From the NCBI GenBank assembly GCA_029884335.1, contig JAOUIA010000026.1:1-45317 (forward strand): a DNA stretch of 45,317 bases. The letters are read 5' to 3'. The translations under genes were made by a program, and so were the position numbers. Position 1 is the stretch's first letter; the number at the start of each line of letters is the position of its first letter. This DNA comes from Betaproteobacteria bacterium. GTDB lineage: Bacteria; Pseudomonadota; Gammaproteobacteria; Burkholderiales; Casimicrobiaceae. Below are positions 1-9,224 of this stretch, in pieces. The notes below the pieces were generated by a model, which saw nothing but the letters and a program-made list of their open reading frames with translations, was not told the DNA's origin and did not search any database.

Positions 1-233
1 GCGAGCTGGCACGCGGCCGACACGCGACCGCGGTGTATCGAGACCTGGCAAGGAGGCCGCAGTGAGCGCGGCGCGCGACAGCGAGGCACGGAGGGCGCGT
101 CGCCGCGCGAGCTGGCACGCGGCCGACACGCGACCGCGGTGTATCGAGACCTGGCAAGGAGGCCGCAGTGAGCGCGGCGCGCGACAGCGAGGCACGGAGG
201 GCGCGTCGCCGCGCGAGCTGGCACGCGGCCGAC
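1..233. repeat. 106-bp tandem direct repeat, 2.2 copies
   Basis: Two units that look identical (1-106 and 107-212) are followed by the first 21 bases of a third (213-233). Each full unit contains the ribosome-binding-site-like AAGGAGG (50-56 and 156-162) six bases before a GTG codon (62 and 168), so a translation start region has been duplicated. The period is not a multiple of three, so the two GTG codons are in different frames, and neither is in frame with the permease downstream. The array begins at the first base of the window, so more copies may lie to the left. It could be a true tandem duplication or an assembly artefact at a contig edge. Confidence 0.9.
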
Positions 234-274
234 GGCTGGATCGCGGCGGGTCGAGGCGGCGCGTGGAGGCCGCA

Positions 275-304
275 GTGACGCGGCGGGCAATCCGGTGGGC
301 GTGA
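275..304 (+). other. possible 9-codon minicistron coupled to the permease start
   Basis: After the repeat array a third, diverged copy of the start module appears: GGAGG at 265-269 and GTG at 275. This frame reads only nine codons and ends with TGA at 302-304, which overlaps the GTG at 301 (GTGA), one of the two candidate permease starts. It may act as a leader that couples translation into the permease. The same frame is open back to the window edge, so it could instead be the tail of an upstream gene. Nothing shows that a peptide is made. Confidence 0.3.
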
Positions 305-1131
305 CGGCGCACGTCTACGAGCCGCGCGGCGCGGGCCGCGCGCTGGAGACGCTGGCCGCGTGGACGCTCGGCATACTGTGGCTGCTGCCGCTGGTGTATG
401 CCGTCTGGACGGCGTTCCACCCGGCCGAGTTCTCGACGCGCTTCGTGCCGTCGGCGCCGCTGACGCTCGCCAACTTCGCCAAGGCGTGGAACGCCGCGCC
501 GTTCGCGCGGTACTTCGTCAACACGGTGGCGCTGGTGACGATGGTGCTGGCGGCGCAGCTGGTGCTGGTGACGCTGGCCGCGTACGCGTTCGCCCGCTAC
601 CGCTTCCCCGGCGAGAACGTGCTGTTCGCGCTGGTTCTGGTGCAGCTCATGATCATGCCGGACGTGCTGATCGTGGAGAACTACCGCACGATGAGCGCGC
701 TGGGCATCAAGGACACGATCCTCTCGATCGGGCTGCCGTACATGGCCAGCGCGTTCGGCATCTTCCTGCTGCGGCAGACGTTCAAGCAGGTGCCGAAGGA
801 GCTCGACGAGGCGGCGCGCGTCGAGGGCTGCTCGGCGCTGCAGACGCTGTGGAAGGTCTACGTGCCGCTGGCCCGGCCGACGTACCTCGCCTACGCGCTG
901 GTGTCGGTGTCGTACCACTGGAACAACTTCCTCTGGCCGCTCATCATCACCGAGTCGGTCGAGTCGCGGCCGGTGACCGTCGGCCTGCAGGTGTTCGCCT
1001 CCACCGACCAGGGCATCGACTGGTCGATCATCACGGCAGCCACGCTGCTGACCTCCGGGCCGCTGCTCGTCGCCTTCCTGCTGTTCCAGCGGCAATTCGT
1101 CCAATCGTTCATGCGGGCCGGCATCAAATGA
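295..1131 (+). CDS. carbohydrate-type ABC transporter permease (MalG/UgpE family)
   Basis: This is an inner-membrane permease subunit of an ABC importer of the binding-protein-dependent sugar or glycerol-3-phosphate type. About six hydrophobic segments are visible, the first near residues 20-40. The cytoplasmic EAA loop is clear: EAA at 172-174, Gly178 and Pro191, the coupling site for the ATPase. Length (278 residues) is normal for the family. The start is either GTG 295 or GTG 301; 301 overlaps an upstream TGA and has a weak GGTGGG ahead of it. The stop overlaps the next gene's ATG (ATGA). The partner permease, ATPase and binding protein would lie to the left, outside the window. The substrate cannot be read from the sequence. 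Confidence 0.88.
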   Translation: MGVTAHVYEPRGAGRALETLAAWTLGILWLLPLVYAVWTAFHPAEFSTRFVPSAPLTLANFAKAWNAAPFARYFVNTVALVTMVLAAQLVLVTLAAYAFARYRFPGENVLFALVLVQLMIMPDVLIVENYRTMSALGIKDTILSIGLPYMASAFGIFLLRQTFKQVPKELDEAARVEGCSALQTLWKVYVPLARPTYLAYALVSVSYHWNNFLWPLIITESVESRPVTVGLQVFASTDQGIDWSIITAATLLTSGPLLVAFLLFQRQFVQSFMRAGIK

Positions 1132-1985
1132 AGATACTCACCTGGAACGTGCAGTGGTGCCGCGGCATCGACGGCCGCGTCGATCCGGCGCGCATCGTCG
1201 CGGAGGTGAAGCGCCTCGCCGACGCCGACGTCGTCTGCCTGCAGGAAGTGGGCGACAACTACGCCGACCCCCGGCTGCCGGGCAGCGACGGCTCCGATCA
1301 GTTCCGCGCGCTCGCCGCGTTGATGCCGGGGTACGCGGCGGTCGAGGGGGTGGCCACCGACCAGCCGGGCGAGCGCGGGACGCGGCGGCGCTTCGGCAAC
1401 CTCATCCTCTCGCGGTTGCCGGTGAAGCAGGTCTATCGCTGGCTGCTGCCGCTGCCCTGCGAGCCCGGCGTGGCCGGCATGCCGCGCATCGCGGTGGAGG
1501 CGGTCCTGGCCGCCCCGTTCGGCGACCTGCGCGTGATCACCACGCACCTCGAGTGGTACTCGATCGTGCAGCGGCGCGCGCACGTCGAGGAGCTGCGCCG
1601 CATCTATTCGGACGGTCACGCGCATGCGCGCGACGGCCGCGTGATCATGGGCGCCGACAAGGGTCCCTTCGAGACGCTGGTCCGCCCGAAGGCGACGGTG
1701 ATCTGCGGCGACTTCAACCTCGAGTACGCGAGCGACCTGCACGCCCGGATGGTGGCGCCTTTCGGCGACGGGACGCCGGCGCTGGCGGACGCGTGGGACG
1801 TGCTGAACCCCGGCCAGCCGTACCCGGCGACTTTCTGCATCCACAACGTGATGCCGGGATACGGCCAGCTGCACTGCGACTTCTTCTTCGTCGACCCCGA
1901 GGTGCGCGCGCGGCTCGCCGGCTGGCAGATCGACCAGCAGACGCAGGCGTCCGATCACCAGCCGGTGATCCTCACGCTGCGCTGA
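1128..1985 (+). CDS. endonuclease/exonuclease/phosphatase (EEP) family hydrolase
   Basis: This 285-residue protein has the metal-dependent phosphodiesterase fold shared by ExoIII, DNase I and sphingomyelinases. Family motifs appear in order: TWNVQW at residues 5-10 (metal-binding Asn), LQEV (metal-binding Glu), GDFN (catalytic Asp/Asn) and a C-terminal SDHQPV (catalytic His). No signal peptide is seen, so it is probably cytoplasmic. The ATG overlaps the permease stop by four bases, so the two are translationally coupled. The context suggests cleavage of an imported phosphodiester, for example a glycerophosphodiester, but that is inference. A nuclease role cannot be excluded. Confidence 0.85.
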   Translation: MKILTWNVQWCRGIDGRVDPARIVAEVKRLADADVVCLQEVGDNYADPRLPGSDGSDQFRALAALMPGYAAVEGVATDQPGERGTRRRFGNLILSRLPVKQVYRWLLPLPCEPGVAGMPRIAVEAVLAAPFGDLRVITTHLEWYSIVQRRAHVEELRRIYSDGHAHARDGRVIMGADKGPFETLVRPKATVICGDFNLEYASDLHARMVAPFGDGTPALADAWDVLNPGQPYPATFCIHNVMPGYGQLHCDFFFVDPEVRARLAGWQIDQQTQASDHQPVILTLR

Positions 1986-2004
1986 GATCCCGCGCGGTCG
2001 AACG

Positions 2005-5000
2005 ATGAGCAGCACCGCCTTCGCCGCCTGGGCCGCGCGCGGCCGGCCGGCGATCGCGTTCGTCGTGCATGGCTGGGGCGGCGGCGTGCGCCGCCACGTC
2101 GAGGACCTGGCCGCGCTGTTGCGGCCCGACGTCGACGCGGTGTACGTCGAGCCGGCGGGCGGCAACGTGGTGCGGGTACGCTTGCCCGGCGTCGCTGCGC
2201 ACGCGCACTTCGCGTTGCCGGCGGATCTCGGCGAGCTGGCGCGCGCGCTCGCCGCGCTGGGCGTCGCGCGGCTGCACTATCACCACGTGCAGGGGATGCC
2301 GCAGTCGATCCTCGACCTGCCGCGGGCGACGGGGCTCGCCTGCGACGTCACGCTGCACGACTACCTCGCGATCTGCCCGCAGCTGCATCTCGCCGATGCC
2401 TCGGGGCGCTACTGTGGCGAGCCGGGCGAGGCCGGTTGCACCGCTTGCCTGATCGAGCGTCCCGCGCCCTGGCCGGTCGGCATCGCGGCGTGGCGCGCTG
2501 CCTTCGCCGCGCTGCTCGGCGGAGCGCAGCGCGTGATCGCACCGTCGCACGACCTCGCCGCGCGGATCGGCCGTCGCCTGCCCGGCGTCACGATCGACGT
2601 GTGGCCGCACTCCGAGATGGCGCAGGCGGCGCCGCCGGTCGCGCGCGTCGCCACGCTCGGCACGCTGTCGCACGAGAAGGGCCTCGACGTCGTCATCGCC
2701 TGCGCGGGCCACGCGCAGGCGCACGACCTGCCGATCGCGTTTCGCATCATCGGCGCAGTGGGCGCCGACGTACCCGTGCTGCCGGCGTCAAGGCTGTCGA
2801 TCGCGGGCGAGTTCGCCGAAGCCGACCTCGCGCCGCTGCTCGCCGCCGAGCGCCCGGACGTGCTCTGGTTTCCGGCACAGGTGCCCGAGAGCTACTCGTA
2901 CACGCTCTCGATAGCGCTGGCCTCGGGCCTGCCGATCGTCGCCTCGGACCTCGGCGCGTTCCCCGAGAGGTTGCGCGGACACCCGGGGTCGCGCGTCGTG
3001 CCCTGGAACGCGCCTGCGGAAGCGTGGGTCGTCGCCCTGCTCGCCGCCGCGCCGACGCGCGAGGTCGCCAGGGGCACGAGCGTGGGCGCCGATCCGCGCG
3101 AATACCGCTCGCGCTACCTTGCACCGCTTGCCGACGTGTCGCCGCCGCGCCCTCCGCTCGAGCTGGCGGATACCCGCTTCGTCCCGCCTGCTGCGGCGAC
3201 GCACGCGTACTCGCTGGCCGACCTCGTGCGCGAGGGCGTGCGCCTCGGCAAGCGCGAGGCGCGCGAGGCGCTCGCGCAGCGCGCGGTCGAGGCCGACGTC
3301 GAGGCTGCCGCGCTCAGATCGCAGGTGGCTTCGCTCGAGTCGCAGGCCGCGGCGCTCGCCGCGGAAGTGGAGGCGGAGCGACGCGAGACGGAGCAGGCGC
3401 GCGAGCGCATCCGGGAGCTCGAGACATCGACGACCTGGCGGATGACCGCGCCCGTGCGCGCGGCCGTGCACGGTGCGAAGGTGGCCGCGACGCGCGCGCG
3501 CGCCGGATGGCATGGCCTGCGCTACCTGCCGCAGCGCGCCTCGCTCGCGATGACTGTGCTCCGCGACGAGGGGCCGGGCGCACTGGCGGGGCGCGTGGCA
3601 CGGAAGCTGCGCGGCGGCACGCGCTTCCGCCCCGAGCGCAGGGTCGAGTACCGCCAGGCGGAGGCGATCGTGCCGCTGGCGTTCGCGCCGTCGCCGCATC
3701 CGCGCGCGTCGATCGTCATCCCGGTCTACGGCAAGCCGCTGCTCACGTTCACCTGCCTCGCGAGCGTGCACGCTCAGACGCGGCACGAGGACGTCGAGGT
3801 CATCGTCGTCGACGACGCATCGCCCGAGCCGATGGCCGAAGCGCTCGCCGCGGTCGGCGGCATCCGCGTCGAGCGCAACGCGACGAACCTCGGCTTCGTC
3901 GGCAGCTGCAACCGCGGCGCCGGGCTCGCGCGCGGCGAGTACGTCGTGTTGCTCAACAACGACACGATCGTCACGCCCGGCTGGCTCGAGGCGCTGCTCG
4001 ACGTATTCGAGCTGCGCGCCGACGCGGGGCTGGCGGGCGCGAAGCTCGTCTACCCGGACGGCCGGCTGCAGGAGGCGGGCGGAATCGTGTGGCGCGACGG
4101 CTCGGCGTGGAACGACGGCCGCGACGGCGATCCCGACCAGCCCGAGCACAACTACCTGCGCGAGGCCGACTACTGCTCCGGCGCCTGCCTCGCCATCCGC
4201 CGCGACTTCTTCAAGGCGCTCGGCGGCTTCGACGTCCGCTACGCGCCCGCCTACTACGAAGACACCGACCTCGCGTTCAAGGTGCGCGCCGCCGGTCGCA
4301 AGGTGTACTACCAGCCCGCGGCGACGGTCGTGCACTTCGAGGGCAGCACGTCGGGCACCGACGAGGCTGCCGGCGTCAAGCGGCACCAGGCGGTCAACCG
4401 CGCGGTGTTCCGCGAGAAGTGGGGCGCCGTGCTCGCGGGCCACCGCCCCAACGGCGTCGAGCCCGGACTCGAACGCGATCGCGGGGCGAAGCGGCGGGTG
4501 CTGGTCGTCGACGCGTGCATGCTCACGCCCGACCAGGACTCCGGCTCGGTGCGCACGCTGGCGATGCTCGAACTCATGGTCGAGGCCGGATGCAAGGTCA
4601 CGTTCGTCGCCGACAACCTCGAGCACCGGCAGCCGTACGTGCGGATGCTGCAGCAGCGCGGCGTCGAGGTGCTGTTCCATCCCTACGTGCGCTCGGCCGG
4701 CGACGTGCTCGTCGAGCGCGGCCGCGAATTCGACATCGTGCTCGTCGCCCGTCACTACATCGCGGCCAAGCACGCCGCGACGATTCGGCAGTTTGCGCCG
4801 CGGGCGCTCTTCGCCTTCGACACCGTCGACCTGCACTTCCTGCGGGCGGAGCGGCTGGCCGAGCTGGAAGGCGGCGCCGCGGCGAAGTCGGCCGCGCACG
4901 CGCGCCGCGACGAGGAGCTCGACCTCATCCGCCGCGCCGACGTCACGATCGTCGTGTCGAGCGTGGAGCGCGACGTGCTGGCCCGGCTCGCGCCCGACGC

Positions 5001-5637
5001 GAAAGTGCTGCTGCTGTCGAACATCCACGAGCCGCTTGCCGGGAGCAGGCCGTTCGCCGAGCGCGAAGGCCTGGTCTTCATCGGCGGCTTCCAGCACCCG
5101 CCCAACGTCGACGCCGTGCTGTGGTACGCGCGGGAGGTGCTGCCGCTGCTGCGCGAGCGGCTGCCTGGGGTGCGGACCTATGTGGTCGGCAGCAAGGTGC
5201 CGGCGACGATCCGCGCGCTCGCCGCGCCCGACCTCGTGGTGACCGGCTACGTGCCCGACGTCGCGCCGTTCTTCAGCGGGTGCCGCGCGTCGATCGCCCC
5301 GTTGCGCTACGGCGCGGGCGTCAAGGGCAAGGTCAACCTGGCGATGAGCTACGGCCTGCCGGTCGTGGCGACCTCCGCCGCGGTCGAGGGCATGCACCTC
5401 GTGGCGGGCGAGGACGCGATGGTCGCCGACGAGCCGCAGGCATTCGTCGACGCGATCGCGCGCGTGTACGCCGACGAGGCGCTGTGGACGAGGCTCTCCC
5501 GCGCCGGCGTCGAGAACGTCCGCCGCCACTTCTCGCGCGCGGTCGCGGCGCGGGCGCTTGACGAGATCTATGCGCTCGCCGATGCGCGGCGGAAGCAGGA
5601 TCCGAAAGTTGGGTCAGGCTCGACTTTCCGGAAGTAG
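2005..5637 (+). CDS. three-domain glycosyltransferase (GT-B, coiled coil, GT2, GT-B)
   Basis: This 1210-residue protein probably builds a surface polysaccharide or glycan. Residues about 10-390 form a GT4-like GT-B module ([14 protein letters not shown] near the start, [10 protein letters not shown], then a donor-site segment around [13 protein letters not shown]). Residues about 395-480 are a charged Glu/Ala/Arg coiled coil ending in [12 protein letters not shown], a phrase common in multidomain O-antigen enzymes. Residues about 565-800 form a GT2 module ([35 protein letters not shown]). Residues about 830-1200 form a second GT-B module ([28 protein letters not shown]). The last ten or so residues are encoded by a REP-like element, so the natural C-terminus may have been altered. 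No transmembrane segment is evident. Confidence 0.9.
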   Translation: MSSTAFAAWAARGRPAIAFVVHGWGGGVRRHVEDLAALLRPDVDAVYVEPAGGNVVRVRLPGVAAHAHFALPADLGELARALAALGVARLHYHHVQGMPQSILDLPRATGLACDVTLHDYLAICPQLHLADASGRYCGEPGEAGCTACLIERPAPWPVGIAAWRAAFAALLGGAQRVIAPSHDLAARIGRRLPGVTIDVWPHSEMAQAAPPVARVATLGTLSHEKGLDVVIACAGHAQAHDLPIAFRIIGAVGADVPVLPASRLSIAGEFAEADLAPLLAAERPDVLWFPAQVPESYSYTLSIALASGLPIVASDLGAFPERLRGHPGSRVVPWNAPAEAWVVALLAAAPTREVARGTSVGADPREYRSRYLAPLADVSPPRPPLELADTRFVPPAAATHAYSLADLVREGVRLGKREAREALAQRAVEADVEAAALRSQVASLESQAAALAAEVEAERRETEQARERIRELETSTTWRMTAPVRAAVHGAKVAATRARAGWHGLRYLPQRASLAMTVLRDEGPGALAGRVARKLRGGTRFRPERRVEYRQAEAIVPLAFAPSPHPRASIVIPVYGKPLLTFTCLASVHAQTRHEDVEVIVVDDASPEPMAEALAAVGGIRVERNATNLGFVGSCNRGAGLARGEYVVLLNNDTIVTPGWLEALLDVFELRADAGLAGAKLVYPDGRLQEAGGIVWRDGSAWNDGRDGDPDQPEHNYLREADYCSGACLAIRRDFFKALGGFDVRYAPAYYEDTDLAFKVRAAGRKVYYQPAATVVHFEGSTSGTDEAAGVKRHQAVNRAVFREKWGAVLAGHRPNGVEPGLERDRGAKRRVLVVDACMLTPDQDSGSVRTLAMLELMVEAGCKVTFVADNLEHRQPYVRMLQQRGVEVLFHPYVRSAGDVLVERGREFDIVLVARHYIAAKHAATIRQFAPRALFAFDTVDLHFLRAERLAELEGGAAAKSAAHARRDEELDLIRRADVTIVVSSVERDVLARLAPDAKVLLLSNIHEPLAGSRPFAEREGLVFIGGFQHPPNVDAVLWYAREVLPLLRERLPGVRTYVVGSKVPATIRALAAPDLVVTGYVPDVAPFFSGCRASIAPLRYGAGVKGKVNLAMSYGLPVVATSAAVEGMHLVAGEDAMVADEPQAFVDAIARVYADEALWTRLSRAGVENVRRHFSRAVAARALDEIYALADARRKQDPKVGSGSTFRK

Positions 5638-5750
5638 GAAAGTGGGGTCAGACTCGACTTTCCCGGCCCGCTGCGCCAGAAGGTCTTGTCTTGCCGGGAG
5701 CATGCCCGCCCCGTGGCGCGCCCTGGAAAGTCGAGTCTGACCCTACTTTC
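5604..5750. repeat. REP-like palindromic element, three copies
   Basis: Three 26-base copies lie at 5604-5629, 5638-5663 (both direct) and 5725-5750 (inverted). Each copy begins GAAAGTNGGGTCAG and ends CTCGACTTTCC, so its ends can pair (GAAAGT with ACTTTC). Copies 2 and 3 face each other across about 60 bases and could form a larger stem. The elements sit between convergent genes. Copy 1 encodes the end of the glycosyltransferase, whose TAG is at 5635-5637, and copy 3 contains the TAG of trmB (5743-5745). They may act as a bidirectional terminator or be a RAYT-mobilised REP family. No transposase is in the window. Confidence 0.85.
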
Positions 5751-6438
5751 GGCGGAAGAGGAGATCGAAGACCGCATGGCCGAGCGCGACGCCGCGCCGC
5801 TCGAACTTCGTGGGCGGCCGCCACGCCGGGCGCGGCGCGTAACCCTCCGCGGTGTTGGCGAGCAGCGGCTCGGCGGTGAGCGTACCGAGCATTTCCTGCG
5901 CGTAGTCCTCCCAGTCGGTGGCTGCGTGCAGGTAGCCGCCGGCGGCGAGCCGGAGCGCGAGCGCGTGCACGAACGGCGCCTTGAGAAGTCGTCGCTTGTG
6001 GTGGCGCGTCTTCGGCCACGGGTCGGGAAAGTAGACGTGCACGCCGGCGAGCGAGCCCGGCCCGATCATGTGCTCGACGACCTCGACGGCGTCGTGGCGG
6101 ATCACCCGCACGTTCGCCAGGCCGAGTTCGCCGACGCGCTTGAGCAGCGCCCCGACGCCCGGCGAGTGCACTTCGATGCCGACGAAGTCGACTTGCGGGT
6201 GCGCCTGCGCGATCGCCGCGGTCGTCTCGCCCATTCCGCAGCCGATCTCCAGCACGACTGGCGCGCGCCGGCCGAACGCAGTGGCACAGTCGAGCGGCTT
6301 GCGCGCGAAGGGAATGCCGTAGCGCGGCGTCAGTTCGTCGAACGCGCGCTGCTGCGCGGAAGACATGCGGCCCTGGCGCAGCACGAAGCTGCGCACCGGC
6401 CGGCGCGGCGCCGCGCCCGCATCGCCGTCCCCGCTCAT
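5743..6438 (-). CDS. trmB: tRNA (guanine-N7-)-methyltransferase
   Basis: TrmB uses S-adenosylmethionine to methylate N7 of G46 in the variable loop of tRNAs. The 231-residue protein has the Rossmann SAM motif [10 protein letters not shown] at 64-73, the acidic end of strand 2 (GIEVHSPG), and the family signature [14 protein letters not shown] from residue 137. C-terminal family residues TDWEDYA and PTKFERRG are also present. Length is typical. Its stop codon lies inside an inverted REP-like copy, and the final Arg-Arg-Lys is encoded at the element border. It follows thiS-thiG and the exported-protein gene with a four-base gap, so it is probably the last gene of that transcript. Confidence 0.96.
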   Translation of the reverse strand: MSGDGDAGAAPRRPVRSFVLRQGRMSSAQQRAFDELTPRYGIPFARKPLDCATAFGRRAPVVLEIGCGMGETTAAIAQAHPQVDFVGIEVHSPGVGALLKRVGELGLANVRVIRHDAVEVVEHMIGPGSLAGVHVYFPDPWPKTRHHKRRLLKAPFVHALALRLAAGGYLHAATDWEDYAQEMLGTLTAEPLLANTAEGYAPRPAWRPPTKFERRGVALGHAVFDLLFRRK

Positions 6439-6442
6439 CGTG

Positions 6443-7084
6443 CTAGCGCTTGGCCCAACCCGGCTGGCCGACCTTGCGCTCGAGCGTCCCGGTCGTGCCG
6501 GCAGCGGTCGTGAAGTCGACGACGAGCGTCGTCGCGTCCTTCCACTTGACGCCGGCGTCGGTCCACGATTCGTCGGGCGTCCACTCCGCCTCTCGCACCA
6601 CGCTCTCGCGCGAGACGCGCCAGAGCGTGAGCCGGTTCTCGCAGCGCTTCGCGCAGAAGTCCGCCGTCACCAGCCGCGCGCGATCGGGCGAGACGAAAGG
6701 CTCGGAAGGGAGATTCGTGCGCCGTCCGGTCGCCCGCTGCAGCAGCACGAAGCCGGCGTCGTCGTCGCGCTGCGTCCACAATACGACGGCGTTGAGCTCG
6801 TTCGAGTAGTCCCACAGCGCGTAGCTCGTGCCGCCAGAGAGCGTGTCGACGTCCTCGAACGTCGTGCTGCCGCTCGGGAACAGCGACACCTTCAGCGCGT
6901 TGCCGTCGCGCATGGCGAGCCCCGGCAGGCGCTTGATCTGCTGCGCCTCGACGAGCCGCATGCAGTGGGCCGGTCCCTCGGCATCGTTGCACAGCTTCGC
7001 GACGTCGTCCGCAGCGAGCGGAACGGCGCCCGCGGGGTGCGCGCACAGCGCGGCGAGCGCCGCGGCGGCGAAGGCGCGGCGCAT
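6443..7084 (-). CDS. exported protein of unknown function
   Basis: I do not recognise a named family. The 213-residue protein begins with a clear signal peptide ([20 protein letters not shown], cleavage near residue 20), so it is probably periplasmic. The mature part has four cysteines, [10 protein letters not shown] early and CAKRC late, that could form disulfides. The rest alternates short hydrophobic strands with polar turns ([27 protein letters not shown]), which suggests a beta-rich fold. Its ATG overlaps the thiG stop by one base (TGATG), so the two are coupled. Thiamine-related function is not implied; it is probably a lineage-specific passenger between thiG and trmB. Confidence 0.75.
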   Translation of the reverse strand: MRRAFAAAALAALCAHPAGAVPLAADDVAKLCNDAEGPAHCMRLVEAQQIKRLPGLAMRDGNALKVSLFPSGSTTFEDVDTLSGGTSYALWDYSNELNAVVLWTQRDDDAGFVLLQRATGRRTNLPSEPFVSPDRARLVTADFCAKRCENRLTLWRVSRESVVREAEWTPDESWTDAGVKWKDATTLVVDFTTAAGTTGTLERKVGQPGWAKR

Positions 7085-7908
7085 CAGCCGATCAGGCCCG
7101 ACGTGGGCGAGCTGGGGCTCGCCGCGTAGAGCTTGCGCGGCATCCGCCCGGCGAGGAACGCCTCGCGGCCGGCCTCGACGGCGAGGCGCATCGCGCGCGC
7201 CATGCGCACCGGGTCCTTCGCCAGCGCGATGGCGGTGTTCATCAGCACGCCGTCGCAGCCGAGCTCCATCGCGACGGCGGCGTCGGAGGCGGTTCCGACG
7301 CCGGCGTCGACGAACACGGGGACCTTCGCCTGCTCGACGATGAGCCGCAGGTTCCACGGGTTGAGGATGCCCATGCCCGAACCGATCAGCGAAGCGAGCG
7401 GCATGATCGCGCAGCAGCCGATCGCCTCGAGCTCGCGCGCCACGATCGGGTCGTCGGAGGTGTAGACCATCACGTCGAAGCCGTCGGCGACCAGCGTCTC
7501 GGCGGCGCGGATCGTCTGGCGCACGTCGGGGAACAGCGTGTCCTTGTCGCCGAGCACCTCGAGCTTGACCAGCTTGTGCCCGTCGAGCAGCTCGCGCGCG
7601 AGCTTCAGCGTGCGCACGGCGTCCTCGGCCGTGTAGCAGCCGGCCGTGTTCGGCAGGTAGGTGAATTCGGCGGCGGGAAGCGCGTCGAGCAGCGAGGGCG
7701 CGTTCGCATCCTGGCCGATGTTCGTGCGGCGGATCGCGACGGTGACGATCTCGGCACCGCTCGCGACCACGGCCTCGCGTGTCTGCGCGAAGTCGCGGTA
7801 CTTGCCGGTGCCGACGAGCAGCCGCGAGCGGAATGCGCGACCGGCGATGACGAGCGGGTCGGCGCCGGCGGCCGCGGGCGCCATCGGGGGGACGTGCGGG
7901 GCGTTCAT
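7084..7908 (-). CDS. thiG: thiazole synthase
   Basis: ThiG builds the thiazole phosphate ring of thiamine from 1-deoxy-xylulose 5-phosphate, dehydroglycine and ThiS-thiocarboxylate. The 274-residue TIM-barrel protein shows [10 protein letters not shown] at 31-40, [11 protein letters not shown] at 55-65, PNTAGC at 86-91, VKLEVLGD with the probable Schiff-base lysine at 115, and GSGMGILNP at 176-184. ATG 7908 was chosen because the conserved core begins about 17 residues later; the frame continues upstream but without homology. It lies 29 bases after thiS. No thiO/thiH or TPP riboswitch was noticed nearby. Confidence 0.97.
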   Translation of the reverse strand: MNAPHVPPMAPAAAGADPLVIAGRAFRSRLLVGTGKYRDFAQTREAVVASGAEIVTVAIRRTNIGQDANAPSLLDALPAAEFTYLPNTAGCYTAEDAVRTLKLARELLDGHKLVKLEVLGDKDTLFPDVRQTIRAAETLVADGFDVMVYTSDDPIVARELEAIGCCAIMPLASLIGSGMGILNPWNLRLIVEQAKVPVFVDAGVGTASDAAVAMELGCDGVLMNTAIALAKDPVRMARAMRLAVEAGREAFLAGRMPRKLYAASPSSPTSGLIG

Positions 7909-7937
7909 GGAAGGGAATCTTACCCCTCCCGAAGGGT

Positions 7938-8138
7938 TCAGCCGCCGCCGACCGCGCCGACGATCTCCACGCGATCGCCCTCCGCCAGCATGGCCGTCGC
8001 CCAGCGGCTCCTCGGCACCACCTCGCCGTTGACCTCGACCGCGATGCGCTTGCCCTCGAGCGCCATGTCGCGCACCAGGGCGAGGATGGTGGCGGGCTCG
8101 GCCTGCTCGCGGGGGCGGCCGTTCACGGTGCAGCGCAT
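7938..8138 (-). CDS. thiS: sulfur carrier protein ThiS
   Basis: This 66-residue ubiquitin-like protein ends in Gly-Gly-Gly, the tail that ThiF adenylates and that is converted to the thiocarboxylate feeding ThiG. The beta-grasp pattern is visible: MRCTVNGRP at the start, a hydrophobic helix, [15 protein letters not shown], then [13 protein letters not shown]. It starts nine bases after the anti-sigma gene and precedes thiG by 29 bases. A methionine start and a product under 70 residues are normal for the family. The activating enzyme (ThiF/MoeB) must be encoded elsewhere. Confidence 0.95.
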   Translation of the reverse strand: MRCTVNGRPREQAEPATILALVRDMALEGKRIAVEVNGEVVPRSRWATAMLAEGDRVEIVGAVGGG

Positions 8139-8147
8139 CCGGGGATT

Positions 8148-8348
8148 CTAGCTTCGGTAGCGCCGCATCGACTCGCGCAGCAGCGCCATCTGGCGCTCGA
8201 ACGCGGCGCACGCATCGCAGGCCGCGAGGTGCAGGGACAGCCGGAAACGCTCGAAGCGGGTCGGCGGCCGTTCGGCGAGCTGCGAGACGAGCCGCGTGAC
8301 TTCGCGGCAGGAGACGAGGTGGCCGAGGGCGCGGGCGAGGATGTTCAT
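8148..8348 (-). CDS. small zinc-binding anti-sigma factor (zf-HC2 type)
   Basis: This 66-residue protein has the ZAS-type zinc motif: Cys14, then His40, Cys44 and Cys47 (HLAACDAC). Such proteins bind and inhibit a cognate ECF sigma factor, often in a redox-dependent way. No transmembrane helix follows the zinc domain, so it would be a soluble cytoplasmic form that could respond to thiol stress. ATG 8348 overlaps the sigma gene's TGA by four bases, which supports a sigma/anti-sigma pair. An in-frame start at 8390 exists but would overlap the sigma gene more. Confidence 0.82.
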   Translation of the reverse strand: MNILARALGHLVSCREVTRLVSQLAERPPTRFERFRLSLHLAACDACAAFERQMALLRESMRRYRS

Positions 8349-8968
8349 GGCTGGCGGGCGGCATCGTCGAACCAGCGCCGCTGCAGGCACTCGCGCAGCG
8401 ACATCCGGGCCCGGTAGAGCATCACCCAGAGGTTGTTCGCGGTGATCGCCAGTTCCTTACAGATCTCGTCGCTGTCGAGCTCCATGACCTCGCGCATCAC
8501 GAACGCCCGCGCCGTGTTCGGCGGCAGGCGCTCGAGGCAGGCCTCGAGCACCTCGAAGAACCGCCGCTGGCCGAGGGCCGCCTGCGGGTCGCCCCACTCG
8601 GACGGCGGGGCCGCCCAGGCGCCGTCGGCGCGGAAAAGCCCGTCCAACTCGTCGACGTCGGCCTCCACGGGAAGCGACGACTCGAACACCGGCTCGCGCC
8701 GGCGGCGGCGGATCGCGTCGACGACCTTGTGCTTGAGGATGCCGGTGAGCCACGTGCGCAGGCTGGAGCGGCCGTCGAAGCCCTCGCGCCCGGCAAGGGC
8801 CGCGACGAGCGTCTCCTGCACCGCGTCCTCGGCGGCGTCGCGGTCGCGCAGCTGCAGCGCGGCGACGCGCATGAGGTAGCCGCGCTGCGACTCGACGCCC
8901 GCGGCAAACTCCCCGGCGTCCATGGCGCTGCGCGCCGCGCCCGCCGGGCGTTCGCGATCCTCTCGCAC
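8345..8968 (-). CDS. ECF-type sigma-70 family RNA polymerase sigma factor
   Basis: This 207-residue protein has sigma region 2 ([13 protein letters not shown], then the -10 recognition helix around [20 protein letters not shown]) and region 4 ([20 protein letters not shown], then a helix-turn-helix [22 protein letters not shown]). Regions 1 and 3 are absent, as expected for ECF factors. The GTG start at 8968 has a GGAGGAGG (8973-8980) in the right place; an internal ATG 15 codons later is possible. It forms a two-gene unit with the anti-sigma gene. Targets are unknown; the gene follows nqrM by 46 bases in the same direction. Confidence 0.92.
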   Translation of the reverse strand: MREDRERPAGAARSAMDAGEFAAGVESQRGYLMRVAALQLRDRDAAEDAVQETLVAALAGREGFDGRSSLRTWLTGILKHKVVDAIRRRRREPVFESSLPVEADVDELDGLFRADGAWAAPPSEWGDPQAALGQRRFFEVLEACLERLPPNTARAFVMREVMELDSDEICKELAITANNLWVMLYRARMSLRECLQRRWFDDAARQP

Positions 8969-9014
8969 CGGACCTCCTCCCGTGCCGATCTTACGGCAAC
9001 GGGAGCGAGCCGAG

Positions 9015-9224
9015 TCAGCGGGACGCGGTCCCGCGTTTCCGGTTCGGGCAGTCTTCGCAGGAGAGCTTGCGTCCGTCCGGTCCCGTCACCGGCGCGCCGC
9101 CGCAGGAGCCGCGCAGGCACGGTCGGCGGAAGATCGCGCCGACGGCCATCGCCAGCACGGCCAGGCCGACGAGCGCCAGCGCGGCGGCGAACACGGGGAG
9201 GAGCGCGGCGACGTCCATAGGCAT
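9015..9224 (-). CDS. nqrM: Na+-NQR maturation protein NqrM
   Basis: NqrM is a small membrane protein needed to assemble the iron centre between NqrD and NqrE. This 69-residue product has one N-terminal transmembrane helix (about 8-30) followed by a cysteine-rich tail with Cys36, Cys41, Cys56 and Cys59 and the family phrase CLRGSCGG. The ATG at 9224 overlaps the apbE stop by one base (TAATG), so it is coupled to apbE. A second ATG two codons later is also possible. Its place at the end of nqrABCDEF-CBS-apbE supports the assignment. Confidence 0.9.
   Translation of the reverse strand: MPMDVAALLPVFAAALALVGLAVLAMAVGAIFRRPCLRGSCGGAPVTGPDGRKLSCEDCPNRKRGTASR

Noticed and set aside
2788-5529. Very long open frame antisense to the glycosyltransferase
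   Set aside because: High GC content produces long antisense frames; composition is Arg/Ala/His-rich with no motifs, while the plus strand encodes clear domains.
7909-8147. TPP riboswitch upstream of thiS/thiG
   Set aside because: No conserved CUGAGA-type element was found, and thiS follows the anti-sigma gene by only nine bases.
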